In this document: positions 42,758 to 50,850 of the stretch, one piece after another
Layout: every line of letters starts with the position of its first letter
Position numbering within the stretch: the first letter of the stretch is position 1
Assembly (NCBI GenBank): GCA_900542315.1
Contig: UQMV01000002.1
Location: 62,001 to 126,000, forward strand
Direction of reading: 5' to 3'
Length of the DNA: 64,000 nucleotides
Source of the DNA: an uncultured Collinsella sp.
Lineage (GTDB): Bacteria; Actinomycetota; Coriobacteriia; Coriobacteriales; Coriobacteriaceae
Notes under the pieces: model-generated
Seen by the model: the letters and a program-made list of their open reading frames with translations, nothing else
What the model was told of the DNA's origin: nothing
Database searches by the model: none
Program-made: the position numbers and the translations under genes

Positions 42758-42893
42758 GTCTACTCCCAGTGTTGGCATAAAAGGACGCGCACCATTGTAT
42801 ACGCGCCATCGACGGCGCTCGGGTGCGATTCGTTTACGGTGATAGGGGCTGAGGGGTTTAAATATGAAGGAATTATGCTCCACGAGATTTTCC

Positions 42894-42922
42894 TTGCCGT
42901 TTACCGAACTCCCGCGTAATAT
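42894..42922 (+). promoter_or_regulatory. Promoter of tRNA-Met
   Basis: TTGCCG (42894-42899), a 17-bp spacer and TAATAT (42917-42922) lie 32 bp upstream of the tRNA 5' end. This is a good sigma-70-type match. Confidence 0.7.
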
Positions 42923-42953
42923 TCTTACTTGCGCACATGAGGCGCCCAGACAT

Positions 42954-43030
42954 TGCGGGGTGGAGCAGTCTGGTAGCTCGCCGGGCTCATAACCCGGAGG
43001 TCGTAGGTTCAAATCCTGCCCCCGCGACCA
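42954..43030 (+). tRNA. Initiator tRNA-Met (CAU)
   Basis: These 77 nt include a genome-encoded CCA. The anticodon loop CTCATAA contains CAT. Three consecutive G-C pairs close the anticodon stem (GGG/CCC), the hallmark of initiator tRNA. The sequence aligns base for base with E. coli tRNA-fMet, including the TGGAGCAG D arm. Positions 1 and 72 are U and G, a weak pair where E. coli has C-A; a weak 1-72 pair is required for formylation. A promoter and terminator flank it, so it is a single-gene unit. Confidence 0.95.
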
Positions 43031-43039
43031 AGAACTTGC

Positions 43040-43069
43040 AGCTCGTCGGCCTAGCCGGCGAGCTTTTTT
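43040..43069 (+). terminator. Terminator of tRNA-Met
   Basis: AGCTCGTCGGC and GCCGGCGAGCT (one wobble) enclose a CTA loop, followed by TTTTTT. Confidence 0.92.
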
Positions 43070-43119
43070 GTTATTTCGGGACCGTGTTTTCGGTCCAATT
43101 CTCGGCCTCTCAAACAAAA

Positions 43120-43335
43120 TCTCGATCTGTAACATCTAGACCCGATTTGGGCGGCTAGGTGTTACAGACCGAGATATACCGGTGGGTTGGGTCGTGTTTG
43201 TCTAAATCTGTAACACGAGGGACGGATTTTGCCGAGTTGTTGTTATAGATTGAGATTTTCTAGCAGGCGGGTTTGGTTTGTCTCGATCTGTAACAGTAAG
43301 ACCCGGTTTTACCGCGTAACTGTTACAGATTGAGA
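43120..43335. repeat. 55-bp palindrome family, array D (3 units, 81- and 80-bp period)
   Basis: The units are 43120-43174, 43201-43255 and 43281-43335, with 26- and 25-bp spacers exactly as in array C. Unit 2 has diverged (TCTAAATCTGTAACA...TGTTATAGATTGAGA). The inner hairpins CGGT/ACCG in unit 3 and CGG/CCG in unit 2 sit at the centre. No CCACCGCAAAGG hairpin follows this array. Confidence 0.92.
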
Positions 43336-43482
43336 TAAACCGACGGGCCGCCCCGCCCATCCCCATCCGCCTGCCGCTACCTGCTGTCCGCCGATTTCCG
43401 TTGCGCTGTTGTATTCCCATGCCATATCCTCTAGACAACTACGCGGCATCATCGCCGCCGCGCCTACAAGAGAGGAATGTTC

Positions 43483-45513
43483 ATGACCGCACCTGCATCC
43501 AAGCTGCTCCAGCCCATTACGGTTGGCCCCCTTGAGCTCAAAAATCGCATTATGTTCCCGCCGCTGACCACCGGCTACGAGGAGCGCGACGGCTCCATTG
43601 GCGAGCGCAGCCTGGCTTTTTACGAGCGCCTGGCCCGTGGCGGCGTGAGCTACATCGTCATCGGCGACGTTGCTCCCGTCATGACCGCAAGCCCCACGCC
43701 CAAGCTGGCGACCGACGCCCAGATCCCCACGTTTAAGGCCCTGGCCGACGCCGTCCACAAGCACGGCGCCAAGGTCGCGCTGCAGCTGTTCCACCCCGAG
43801 TACGACGTGCCCGGTGTCGGCCGCATGGTCATGGGCTCCATGACTGCCGCCAAGGCTGCGCAGGAGGCCAAGGCCGCCGGTGACGAGGAGACCTTTGCCG
43901 CCAAGATGGCCGAGTCCAACGAGATCCGCAACCAGGCCTACGCCAAGCTGCATCACGACATGCAGCACTTTGTGAACGAGGCGAGCGTAGAGCAGCTCAC
44001 CCAGATCAAGGAGGCCATCGCCGCCTCGGCCGCTCGCGCGCAGCAGGCCGGCATCGACGCCATCGAGGTCCACGGCGACCGCTTGGTGGGTTCGCTGTGC
44101 TCGGCCATCCTCAACCAGCGCACCGACGAGTACGGTGGCTCGTTCGAGAACCGCGTCCGCTACGCGCTGGAGGTCGTCGCCGCCATTAAGGAAGCCGCGC
44201 CGCAGCTGATGGTGGAGTACAAGCTCCCCGTGATCATGGAGAACCCCGACGGCACGCCGCGCGGCAAGGGCGGCCTGCAGCCCGACGAGGCCTGCGAGTT
44301 CGCCAAGCTGCTCGAGGGCGCCGGCATCGACATGATCCAGGTCGCGCAGGCCAACCACACCGGCAACATGGGCGATACCATTCCGCCCATGGGCGCCATG
44401 CCCTACAACTGGACGCTGCCCGTGGCCGAGCGCGTCAAGGCCCTGGTCTCCGTGCCGGTGGCAACCGTCGGCCGTGTTGTCTCGGTCGAGGCCGGCGAGA
44501 AGATTCTGGAAGACGGCGCGGCCGACATCATCGCCTATGGCCGCTCGCTCATGTGCGACCCCGACATTGCGCTGAAGGCCGCCACGGGTGAGCCCATCCG
44601 CGAGTGCCTCAACTGCAACAAGGGCTGTGTCGACGCGATTCAAAACCGCAAGTACATTTCGTGCGTGCTCAACGCGGAGAACGGCGACGAGGCGACCATC
44701 GCCATCAAGCCGGGCGAGGGCGACAAGAAGATCGCCGTGGTGGGCGGCGGCATCGCCGGCCTGGAGGCCGCACGCGTGGCGGCCAAGCGCGGCTACGACG
44801 TGACCATCTACGAGGCGAGCGATCACTTGGGCGGCCAGATTGTGCTGGCGGCTGCGCCTCCGCGCAAGGACGAGATCATGCGCTCGGTCGAGTACTACGA
44901 GAAGATTCTGCCTGGCCTGGGCGTGAAGGTTGAGCTCAGCCATGCCGCTACCGCTGAGGACCTCAACGCCGCCGACGCCGCGATTGTGGCCGTGGGCGCG
45001 CACGACGTGGTCATCCCCGTTCCGGGCGCCGACTCGGACAAGGTCGTCTCGAGCTGGGACGTGCTGGCCGGCAAGGTGGAGCTCAGCGGCCGCGTCGCCG
45101 TCATTGGCGGTGGCCTGGTGGGCACCGAGACTGCCGAGTATCTGCTGCAGCACGGCTGCGAGGTGGCGATCGTGGAGATGCTCGACAAGATTGCCGCGGG
45201 CGAGTCCGAGACCATTCTGCCGCTGATTGTGAGCGACTTTGCAGAGCACAACGTGGAGCAGCACGTGAAGACCCGCCTGACCGCCATTACCGACGAGGGC
45301 GTGGAGGCCATTCGCACTACCGAGGACGGCGCCGAGGAGCCGGTGAAGATCGCCTGCGATTACGTGGTGATGGCCGTGGGCTCCAAGGCCAACGCGTTTG
45401 ACCTGGATGGCGTGACGGTGCCCGTGACCTGCGTGGGCGACTGCTCGGGTGAGCGCACCGCCGACATCGCGAGCGCCATTCGCACGGCGTATCACGCGGC
45501 CAACGAGCTGTAG
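43483..45513 (+). CDS. Old-yellow-enzyme-type NADH:flavin oxidoreductase / enoate reductase (FadH/BaiCD-like)
   Basis: This 676-aa enzyme has an N-terminal FMN TIM barrel (about 1-360; IMFPPLTTGYEERDG, DAIEVHGDRLVGSL). A [4Fe-4S] site follows in CLNCNKGCVDAIQNRKYISCV near 380, then an FAD/NAD(P)-binding module starting IAVVGGGIAGLEAARVAAKRG near 420 and a second GRVAVIGGGLVGTETAEYL near 540. This three-cofactor layout is that of 2,4-dienoyl-CoA reductase and of BaiCD/BaiH-type bile-acid, cinnamate and steroid enoate reductases. The substrate cannot be read. AGAGGA (43471-43476) fits ATG 43483 better than ATG 43477. It is monocistronic, ending in a GC-rich terminator near 45589. Confidence 0.92.
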   Translation: MTAPASKLLQPITVGPLELKNRIMFPPLTTGYEERDGSIGERSLAFYERLARGGVSYIVIGDVAPVMTASPTPKLATDAQIPTFKALADAVHKHGAKVALQLFHPEYDVPGVGRMVMGSMTAAKAAQEAKAAGDEETFAAKMAESNEIRNQAYAKLHHDMQHFVNEASVEQLTQIKEAIAASAARAQQAGIDAIEVHGDRLVGSLCSAILNQRTDEYGGSFENRVRYALEVVAAIKEAAPQLMVEYKLPVIMENPDGTPRGKGGLQPDEACEFAKLLEGAGIDMIQVAQANHTGNMGDTIPPMGAMPYNWTLPVAERVKALVSVPVATVGRVVSVEAGEKILEDGAADIIAYGRSLMCDPDIALKAATGEPIRECLNCNKGCVDAIQNRKYISCVLNAENGDEATIAIKPGEGDKKIAVVGGGIAGLEAARVAAKRGYDVTIYEASDHLGGQIVLAAAPPRKDEIMRSVEYYEKILPGLGVKVELSHAATAEDLNAADAAIVAVGAHDVVIPVPGADSDKVVSSWDVLAGKVELSGRVAVIGGGLVGTETAEYLLQHGCEVAIVEMLDKIAAGESETILPLIVSDFAEHNVEQHVKTRLTAITDEGVEAIRTTEDGAEEPVKIACDYVVMAVGSKANAFDLDGVTVPVTCVGDCSGERTADIASAIRTAYHAANEL

Positions 45514-45953
45514 TTGAACATCGCGGCCAGGCGGGGCGGTAGCACGGATCCGTCTCGCCCGGCTGTGTCCCGTCGGGTGTCAACCGGTGCGGGGTCTGCA
45601 AGCGCAGCGGGTCCCGCCCTTTTTGTTTTGCTCCGGTGGATGGCAATGCGCGGTAATCATGAGGAGTGAGGACGTCTACTGTCCTGCAGATCACTCAAAA
45701 TTATTGGGGGAGGGGTTAATAACTATATCCTCTATACCAAAGGACATAAAGAGATGCCAATTTTGTTGACAAGCGAATGACGATTAGCTGCGAGTCAGCT
45801 ACCAGCGTAAATAATCGATAAAGAAATGTCGTAATTTGGTGCCAAATGCCCAGATAACGCCGCGTCTATTTTAATTAACTGCTTTGAGCAAACAGTAAAA
45901 TGCTACTATCTAACTTGCACGTAAGAAAGCAGATTAACGGTTAAGGCTAAGAA
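45514..45953. other. Gene-free AT-rich region before the HTH gene
   Basis: The first 115 bp are GC-rich and end in the reductase terminator. From about 45655 the sequence turns strikingly AT-rich for the region. It contains the palindrome TAGCTG-N5-CAGCTA (45785-45801) and runs such as TTTTAATTAAC (45870s). No coding frame is supported. It probably holds the promoter of the HTH gene, and the composition change suggests acquired DNA. Confidence 0.65.
45589..45628 (+). terminator. Probable terminator of the reductase gene
   Basis: GCGGG/CCCGC plus CTGC/GCAG form a two-part stem, followed by CCTTTTTGTTTT. Confidence 0.6.
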
Positions 45954-46358
45954 GTGGCAGGTATGTCGGAAGCAACTAGGACTCGCACGCATGCGCCTGA
46001 GGTTAGGCAGCGCGTCGTCGAGATCCTCCAAGAGGGGGTCGGTCATCGCGCCCTCGCCGCGGAGCTTGGCATTCCCCAGGCCACGGCTCGTCAGTGGGCC
46101 CGCGCGTATGCCGTGGGCGGTGCCGACGCCGTTCTCAATGCCGGTTCGCATCATCACACCTACTCGTACGACGTAAAGCTCGCTGTGGTTAAGGACCGTC
46201 TGGAAAACGGCTTGACGGTTCGCGAGGCCATGATCAAGCACAAGATTCCCAGCGAGTCTTCGGTCAAGGCTTGGTGCCGTCAGTACCGCGAGAGCGGTGA
46301 GGCCGCACTGGTCGATAAGCCGCGCGGTCGCAAGCCGCGCGTTAAAAAGGCGGAATAG
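45954..46358 (+). CDS. Small helix-turn-helix protein resembling transposase OrfA
   Basis: This protein is 134 aa from GTG 45954 (AAGG 7 bp upstream) or 131 aa from ATG 45963. It consists of two helix-turn-helix segments of the IS3/IS630 OrfA type: HRALAAELGIPQATARQWARAY near 32-53 and LTVREAMIKHKIPSESSVKAWCRQY near 85-110. A basic tail (KPRGRKPRVKK) follows. No transposase catalytic gene or terminal repeats are adjacent, and it ends in its own terminator. It is either an IS remnant or a domesticated DNA-binding regulator. It stands alone between an AT-rich promoter region and the hydrogenase operon. Confidence 0.75.
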   Translation: MAGMSEATRTRTHAPEVRQRVVEILQEGVGHRALAAELGIPQATARQWARAYAVGGADAVLNAGSHHHTYSYDVKLAVVKDRLENGLTVREAMIKHKIPSESSVKAWCRQYRESGEAALVDKPRGRKPRVKKAE

Positions 46359-46370
46359 CGAACGGGATGG

Positions 46371-46393
46371 TGCGCCCACAGGGGCGCATTTTT
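46371..46393 (+). terminator. Terminator of the HTH gene
   Basis: TGCGCCC, an ACAG loop and GGGCGCA are followed by TTTTT, 12 bp after the stop. Confidence 0.88.
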
Positions 46394-46643
46394 CTTGCCG
46401 CGCCAACTTTTTGGACCGGCGCGAGCCTGTCGGGACATCCTCCAAAGTGGCCAATAAACTGCGCGCAGTGGCCCGCGCACCTGTCGCTGCGATAGGGGAG
46501 CGTCGCCTCTCTGCTCCAAAGCGGACATGCCCTTACCCCGTACGCCTAAAACTCCCCAGTTGACCGAAAACCTGCCGCCGCTGCTCCTCAATTGAGCTAT
46601 AACGTTAAACAATTGCAGCGTTTTTGCATGGGGGAGTGATGGT

Positions 46644-49526
46644 ATGACGCTACTGTATTTCCTTACCCTGTTTCCGCTGGTACCGGCGCTGGGCATGCTG
46701 CTCGCGCGCGGTGACCGCGCCCGCGATGCGGTGGGACTCATAGGTTCCGGCATTATTATGGCGGTGACAGTTGTAGTCGCCGTCATGTTTTTTGGCACGG
46801 GTCCGCAGAGCTTTGAGGTTGCCCCCGGCACCTCGCATGTGCTCTCGATCATCAGCTCCGCCATCGATGTCATCCTGTGCGCCGTCATCCTGTACAACGC
46901 GTACAAATATAGGAACGCGCTCACCACGGTGCTCGGCATAGTCCAGCTGGTGGGCTCGCTCGCCTTTGCAGCCATGACGCTGCCCGCGGCCGAAGCCGTC
47001 ACGGCGACGCCGCTCTACCTGGACTACATGAGCGTGATCATGGTCCTCGCCGTCGGCATTGTCGGCAGCCTAATCTGCGTGTATGCCCTGGGCTACATGA
47101 AGGACTTCCAGGCCCATGACGAGCACGAGGCCGCGCTGCGCGGGCAGACCGCGCCCGACCGTCGCCCGCAGTTCCTGGCGCTTATGTTCCTGTTCCTCTC
47201 GGCCATGTTCGTCATCGTGACGAGCGATAACCTTGAGTGGCTGTTCTGCGGCTGGGAAATCACCACCGTGTGCTCGTTCCTCATGATTGGCTACACGCGC
47301 ACGCCCGAGGCCATCAAGAACGCCTTCACCCAGATCATCCTCAACATGCTGGGCGGCATCGCGTTTTTGGCCGGACTCATGTACCTGCACGTTAACGGCA
47401 TGCCGCTGACCATCTCGGGCATGATCGAGCTTTCCGGCGCCGGAACCGCGCAATCCGCGCTGCTGGTGATGCCGGTCGTTCTGCTGTCGCTCGCCGCCCT
47501 TACCAAGGCCGCGCAGATGCCGTTCCATACCTGGCTGCTCGGCGCCATGGTTGCCCCCACGCCCACGAGCGCCCTGCTGCATTCGTCCACCATGGTCAAA
47601 GCCGGCGTGTTCCTAATGGTCAAGCTGAGCCCGCTCTATGCCATCTATCCCGTGACCGGCTTTATGGTTACGAGTGTGGGTGCCATCACGTTTTTGCTCG
47701 CGGCCCTCATGGCCATCTCGCAGAGCAATGCCAAGCGCGTGCTCGCGTTCTCCACCATTTCCAACTTGGGTCTCATCAGTGCCTGCCTGGGTGTCGGTGC
47801 GCCCGAGGCCGTATGGGCGGCCATCTTCCTGATCTTGTTCCACACGGTGGCTAAGTCGCTGCTGTTCTTGTGCGTAGGCACCGCCGAGCACCATATCGGC
47901 AGCCGCAATATCGAGGACATGGACGGTATGTTCAGCCGCATGCCGCACCTGACGCGCCTGATGATGCTGGGCATCATGGGCATGTTTGTGGCGCCGTTTG
48001 GCATGCTCGTGTCCAAGTGGGGTGCCCTGGTGGCGTTTGCGCAGACTGGCAACGTGCTCATGATCATGGTGCTGGCCTTTGGCTCGGCCGCGACGTTCTT
48101 CTTCTGGGGCAAGTGGCTTGCCAAGCTTTCGGGCGTCGACCCCACGGCTCAAAACGTTGAGGTCAATGTCCATAAGACCGAATGGATGGCCCTCAACACC
48201 ATCGCCGCGCTGCTGATTCTGTGCTGCGTGGCGTTTCCGGTTATCTCGAGCGGTCTGGTGTCGCCTTACTTGGCCATGGTGTTTGGCCGCGTGCCGTACG
48301 TTATTGGCAAGGACGCCATGTATCTGATGGTGGTTATCGTGGCTTTTATCGCCGTGGTGCTGCTGACTTCATTCCGCGTGAGCAACAAGCCGCACGTCAA
48401 CGTGTACCTTTCGGGTGTGGGAACCGACAAATATCGCCATTTCCGCGGCTCGATGGGACACGAGGTGAAGGCCGAAAAGCGCAATTGGTACTCGGAGGAC
48501 GCCCTTGGCGAGAAGCGTATCGGCCCCGCGGGTAGCGTCGTGTGCTGCAGCATTATCTTGTTTGCGCTGCTGTGTTGCGCGTGGATTGGGCCCGAGAGAC
48601 TTGCCATGAGCGCGCCATCGGTGCTGCGCGGCAAGTATTTCGAAGGTTCGGGTGTCGTGGGCATCTTTATAGGCACCGTGGCGTTTGCCTTGATTGCGCC
48701 GCTTGTGGGCGGTTTGATTGACGGTCTTGACCGTAAGCTTTCGGCCCGCATGCAGGGCCGTGTGGGTCCGCGTCTGCTGCAGCCCTTCTACGACGTTGCC
48801 AAGCTGCTGCGCAAGGCCCCCGCCAGCGTAAACACCATGGACGATACCTACATGGCGTGCGCGCTCATCTTTACCGTCGTGGGCGGCGGCATCTTTGTGT
48901 CGGGCTCTAACACGCTACTGTGCGCTTTTATGGTGACGCTCGCCGCGATCTTTGTGGTGCTGGCGTCCGCCTCGACGCAAAGCCCGTTTGCCCAGGTTGG
49001 CGCCGATCGTGAGCTACTGCAGGTTATGAGTTACGAGCCCGCCGTTTTGCTGATGAGCGTGGGTCTGTACCTTGCCACCGACAGCTTTGATTCCATCGCC
49101 GTGACGGGGCAGTCGGCCCCCATCATCGTGTACAGCGCACCCATTTTCCTGGCGCTGCTCGCGGTGCTTACCATCAAGCTACGCAAGTCGCCGTTTGACC
49201 TTTCGTACTCGCATCACGCGCATCAAGAGATTGTCCAGGGCGTCGCCACCGAGATGAGCGGCGGCACGCTGGCCAAGATGACCCTTATGCACTGGTGCGA
49301 GACCGTGCTGTTTTTGATGTGGGTGGGCATGTTCTTTGTTTGGGACAACCCCGTGAGCTGGGTTGTGGCCCTGGTCGTGATGGCCGCGACGTATTTTGTC
49401 GAGGTCCTGATCGACAACACCTTCGCACGCAGCACCTGGCGCAGCTGCTTTAGGCTCGGATGGGGCGTGGCGCTGGTGTTTGGCCTGCTCAACCTTATGC
49501 CCATCCTCGTCGACGTATTTATTTAG
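46644..49526 (+). CDS. Fused Ech-type hydrogenase membrane subunits (EchA/NuoL-like + EchB/NuoH-like)
   Basis: This single 960-aa frame fuses two normally separate subunits. Residues 1-590 are a NuoL/HyfB-type ion-translocating antiporter, with the key lysine helix LSLAALTKAAQMPFHTWLLGAM near 285 and HSSTMVKAGVFLMVK near 312. A hydrophilic loop (about 590-635) leads to a NuoH/HyfC-type anchor from about 670: LDRKLSARMQGRVGPRLLQPF, then QSPFAQVGADRELLQVMSYEPA. No frameshift is seen. It would conduct protons or sodium and anchor the hydrogenase arm encoded downstream. ATG 46644 follows GGGGGAGTGAT. echC starts 12 bp after its stop, so the five genes form one operon. Confidence 0.9.
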   Translation: MTLLYFLTLFPLVPALGMLLARGDRARDAVGLIGSGIIMAVTVVVAVMFFGTGPQSFEVAPGTSHVLSIISSAIDVILCAVILYNAYKYRNALTTVLGIVQLVGSLAFAAMTLPAAEAVTATPLYLDYMSVIMVLAVGIVGSLICVYALGYMKDFQAHDEHEAALRGQTAPDRRPQFLALMFLFLSAMFVIVTSDNLEWLFCGWEITTVCSFLMIGYTRTPEAIKNAFTQIILNMLGGIAFLAGLMYLHVNGMPLTISGMIELSGAGTAQSALLVMPVVLLSLAALTKAAQMPFHTWLLGAMVAPTPTSALLHSSTMVKAGVFLMVKLSPLYAIYPVTGFMVTSVGAITFLLAALMAISQSNAKRVLAFSTISNLGLISACLGVGAPEAVWAAIFLILFHTVAKSLLFLCVGTAEHHIGSRNIEDMDGMFSRMPHLTRLMMLGIMGMFVAPFGMLVSKWGALVAFAQTGNVLMIMVLAFGSAATFFFWGKWLAKLSGVDPTAQNVEVNVHKTEWMALNTIAALLILCCVAFPVISSGLVSPYLAMVFGRVPYVIGKDAMYLMVVIVAFIAVVLLTSFRVSNKPHVNVYLSGVGTDKYRHFRGSMGHEVKAEKRNWYSEDALGEKRIGPAGSVVCCSIILFALLCCAWIGPERLAMSAPSVLRGKYFEGSGVVGIFIGTVAFALIAPLVGGLIDGLDRKLSARMQGRVGPRLLQPFYDVAKLLRKAPASVNTMDDTYMACALIFTVVGGGIFVSGSNTLLCAFMVTLAAIFVVLASASTQSPFAQVGADRELLQVMSYEPAVLLMSVGLYLATDSFDSIAVTGQSAPIIVYSAPIFLALLAVLTIKLRKSPFDLSYSHHAHQEIVQGVATEMSGGTLAKMTLMHWCETVLFLMWVGMFFVWDNPVSWVVALVVMAATYFVEVLIDNTFARSTWRSCFRLGWGVALVFGLLNLMPILVDVFI

Positions 49527-49538
49527 GAGGCGGCATCC

Positions 49539-50129
49539 ATGGATCATAAAATGTCGCGCTCGCCGTGGGTTATTCATTACGACGGTTCGAGCTGCAACGG
49601 ATGCGATATCGAGGTGCTGGCCTCGCTCACGCCGCTGTTCGATGCGGAGCGCTTTGGCGTGGTCAACACCGGCAACCCCAAGCATGCGGATATCTTTTTG
49701 GTGACGGGGTCGGTCAACGCGCAGAATCTGCCCGTCGTGCGCCAGATCTACAACCAAATGCTCGAGCCCAAGTGCGTGGTGGCGTGCGGCATTTGCGCGT
49801 GCTCGGGCGGCGTGTTCCGCGATGCCTACAACGTGATCGGCGGCGTGGACCGCGCGATTCCCGTGGACGTGTACGCGCCCGGGTGCGCCATTCGCCCCGA
49901 GACCGTGATCGATGCCATCGTGGAGGCGTGCGGCATCCTTGATCAGAAGGAGGCCGTGATGCGTGCTGGCGGCGATCCGCTTACCGTGGGCGGTGCCGCT
50001 ACCTGGGACGGCGGCGTTGAGCTGGGCGAGGACGGGTTTGTGGCTGCGGCTGAGGCCGGGGCTGACGGTGCCGGCGACGCGCCTGCCGGGAAGCCCGCCG
50101 CACCCGCCGCTGCAAAGGAGGCCGAGTAA
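49539..50129 (+). CDS. echC: [NiFe] hydrogenase small subunit, EchC/NuoB-like
   Basis: This 196-aa protein carries the proximal [4Fe-4S] cluster that passes electrons to the NiFe site. The ligands are visible: SSCNGCDIEV (near 23-28), CGICACSGGVFR (near 87) and VYAPGCAIRP (near 113). The first 145 residues match group 4 hydrogenase small subunits; the last 50 are an alanine/glycine/proline-rich tail not usual for the family. ATG 49539 follows GGAGGCGGC. Its stop overlaps the next start codon by one base. Confidence 0.93.
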   Translation: MDHKMSRSPWVIHYDGSSCNGCDIEVLASLTPLFDAERFGVVNTGNPKHADIFLVTGSVNAQNLPVVRQIYNQMLEPKCVVACGICACSGGVFRDAYNVIGGVDRAIPVDVYAPGCAIRPETVIDAIVEACGILDQKEAVMRAGGDPLTVGGAATWDGGVELGEDGFVAAAEAGADGAGDAPAGKPAAPAAAKEAE

Positions 50130-50845
50130 TGCAAAAGGCTATCTATACCACCGTTGGGATCGACGGGCTCCTGTCGCATGTCCAGGCGCTCAAGGGCGTC
50201 GGCGCGCGCTTTGTGCAAATGCACGCCGAGCGCAACGTTGACGACGGCACGTATCGCCTGCTCTATACGTTTATCAACGTTCGCGCTGCTCAGGAGCATA
50301 TTGCGCAGGACGGCAGCTATGCGATCGAGAACCTGGTGGTTGAGGGCATCGACCAGTACCAGGAGATTCCGTCCATCAGCTCGTATTACCCCGCGGTGTT
50401 CCCGTTTGAAAACGAGGCGCACGACCTATTTGGTCTTGCCATCACCGACATGCAGATCGACTTTAAGGGCTTTTTCTACCAGGTTTCGACTGCCGAGCCC
50501 ATGAGCGTTATCACGCCCGAGGTGAAGGCCGCGCGCGAGAAGGCCATGAAGGTCCGTGCCGCCGCCGAGGCCAAGGCGCGCAAGGCCGCGGCCGAGAAGG
50601 CCGCCGCCGCGGCTGCTGTGGGGGAGGGTGCCGCTGACGGTGGCGACGCTGCGGGCGCTGCCGCTGCCCAGCCCGCTGCGGCCGCCGGCTCCGATGCTCA
50701 GCATGACGAGGCCGCTGCCAAGGCCGCGCTTAAAGCCGCCGAGATGGAGGCAAGGCTCGCCGCCATGGATCCCGAGAAAGCGGCCAAGGTCCGCGCGGCG
50801 CTTGCCGCCAAGGCCGCCCGCGACAAGCAGAAAAAGGAGGCGTAA
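50129..50845 (+). CDS. echD: Hydrogenase subunit EchD/NuoC-like with alanine-lysine-rich extension
   Basis: This 238-aa protein has residues 1-125 matching the 30-kDa NuoC/HycE-N type subunit, with YYPAVFPFENEAHDLFGLAI near 90-108, the family signature. Residues 130-238 are an unusual Ala/Lys/Glu-rich, coiled-coil-like tail (KAREKAMKVRAAAEAKARKA and similar). Canonical EchD is about 120-150 aa, so the tail is an addition. ATG 50129 overlaps the echC stop. It forms part of the peripheral hydrogenase arm, linking EchC and EchE. Confidence 0.88.
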   Translation: MQKAIYTTVGIDGLLSHVQALKGVGARFVQMHAERNVDDGTYRLLYTFINVRAAQEHIAQDGSYAIENLVVEGIDQYQEIPSISSYYPAVFPFENEAHDLFGLAITDMQIDFKGFFYQVSTAEPMSVITPEVKAAREKAMKVRAAAEAKARKAAAEKAAAAAAVGEGAADGGDAAGAAAAQPAAAAGSDAQHDEAAAKAALKAAEMEARLAAMDPEKAAKVRAALAAKAARDKQKKEA

Positions 50846-50850
50846 GGTCC

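Larger units (their letters stand above)
42758..43482. other. Gap containing tRNA-Met and repeat array D
   Basis: This 725-bp interval between coaX and the reductase gene holds a promoter (42894-42922), the tRNA (42954-43030), its terminator (43040-43069) and three 55-bp palindromes (43120-43335). No protein-coding frame is supported. Confidence 0.85.

Noticed and set aside
43120..43335. CRISPR array (repeats of similar length with about 25-bp unique spacers)
   Set aside because: The 15-bp repeats alternate in orientation, are too short, the arrays have only 1-3 palindromes, and no cas genes are in the window.
45954..46358. Complete insertion sequence
   Set aside because: No catalytic transposase, terminal inverted repeats or target duplication are visible around the HTH gene.
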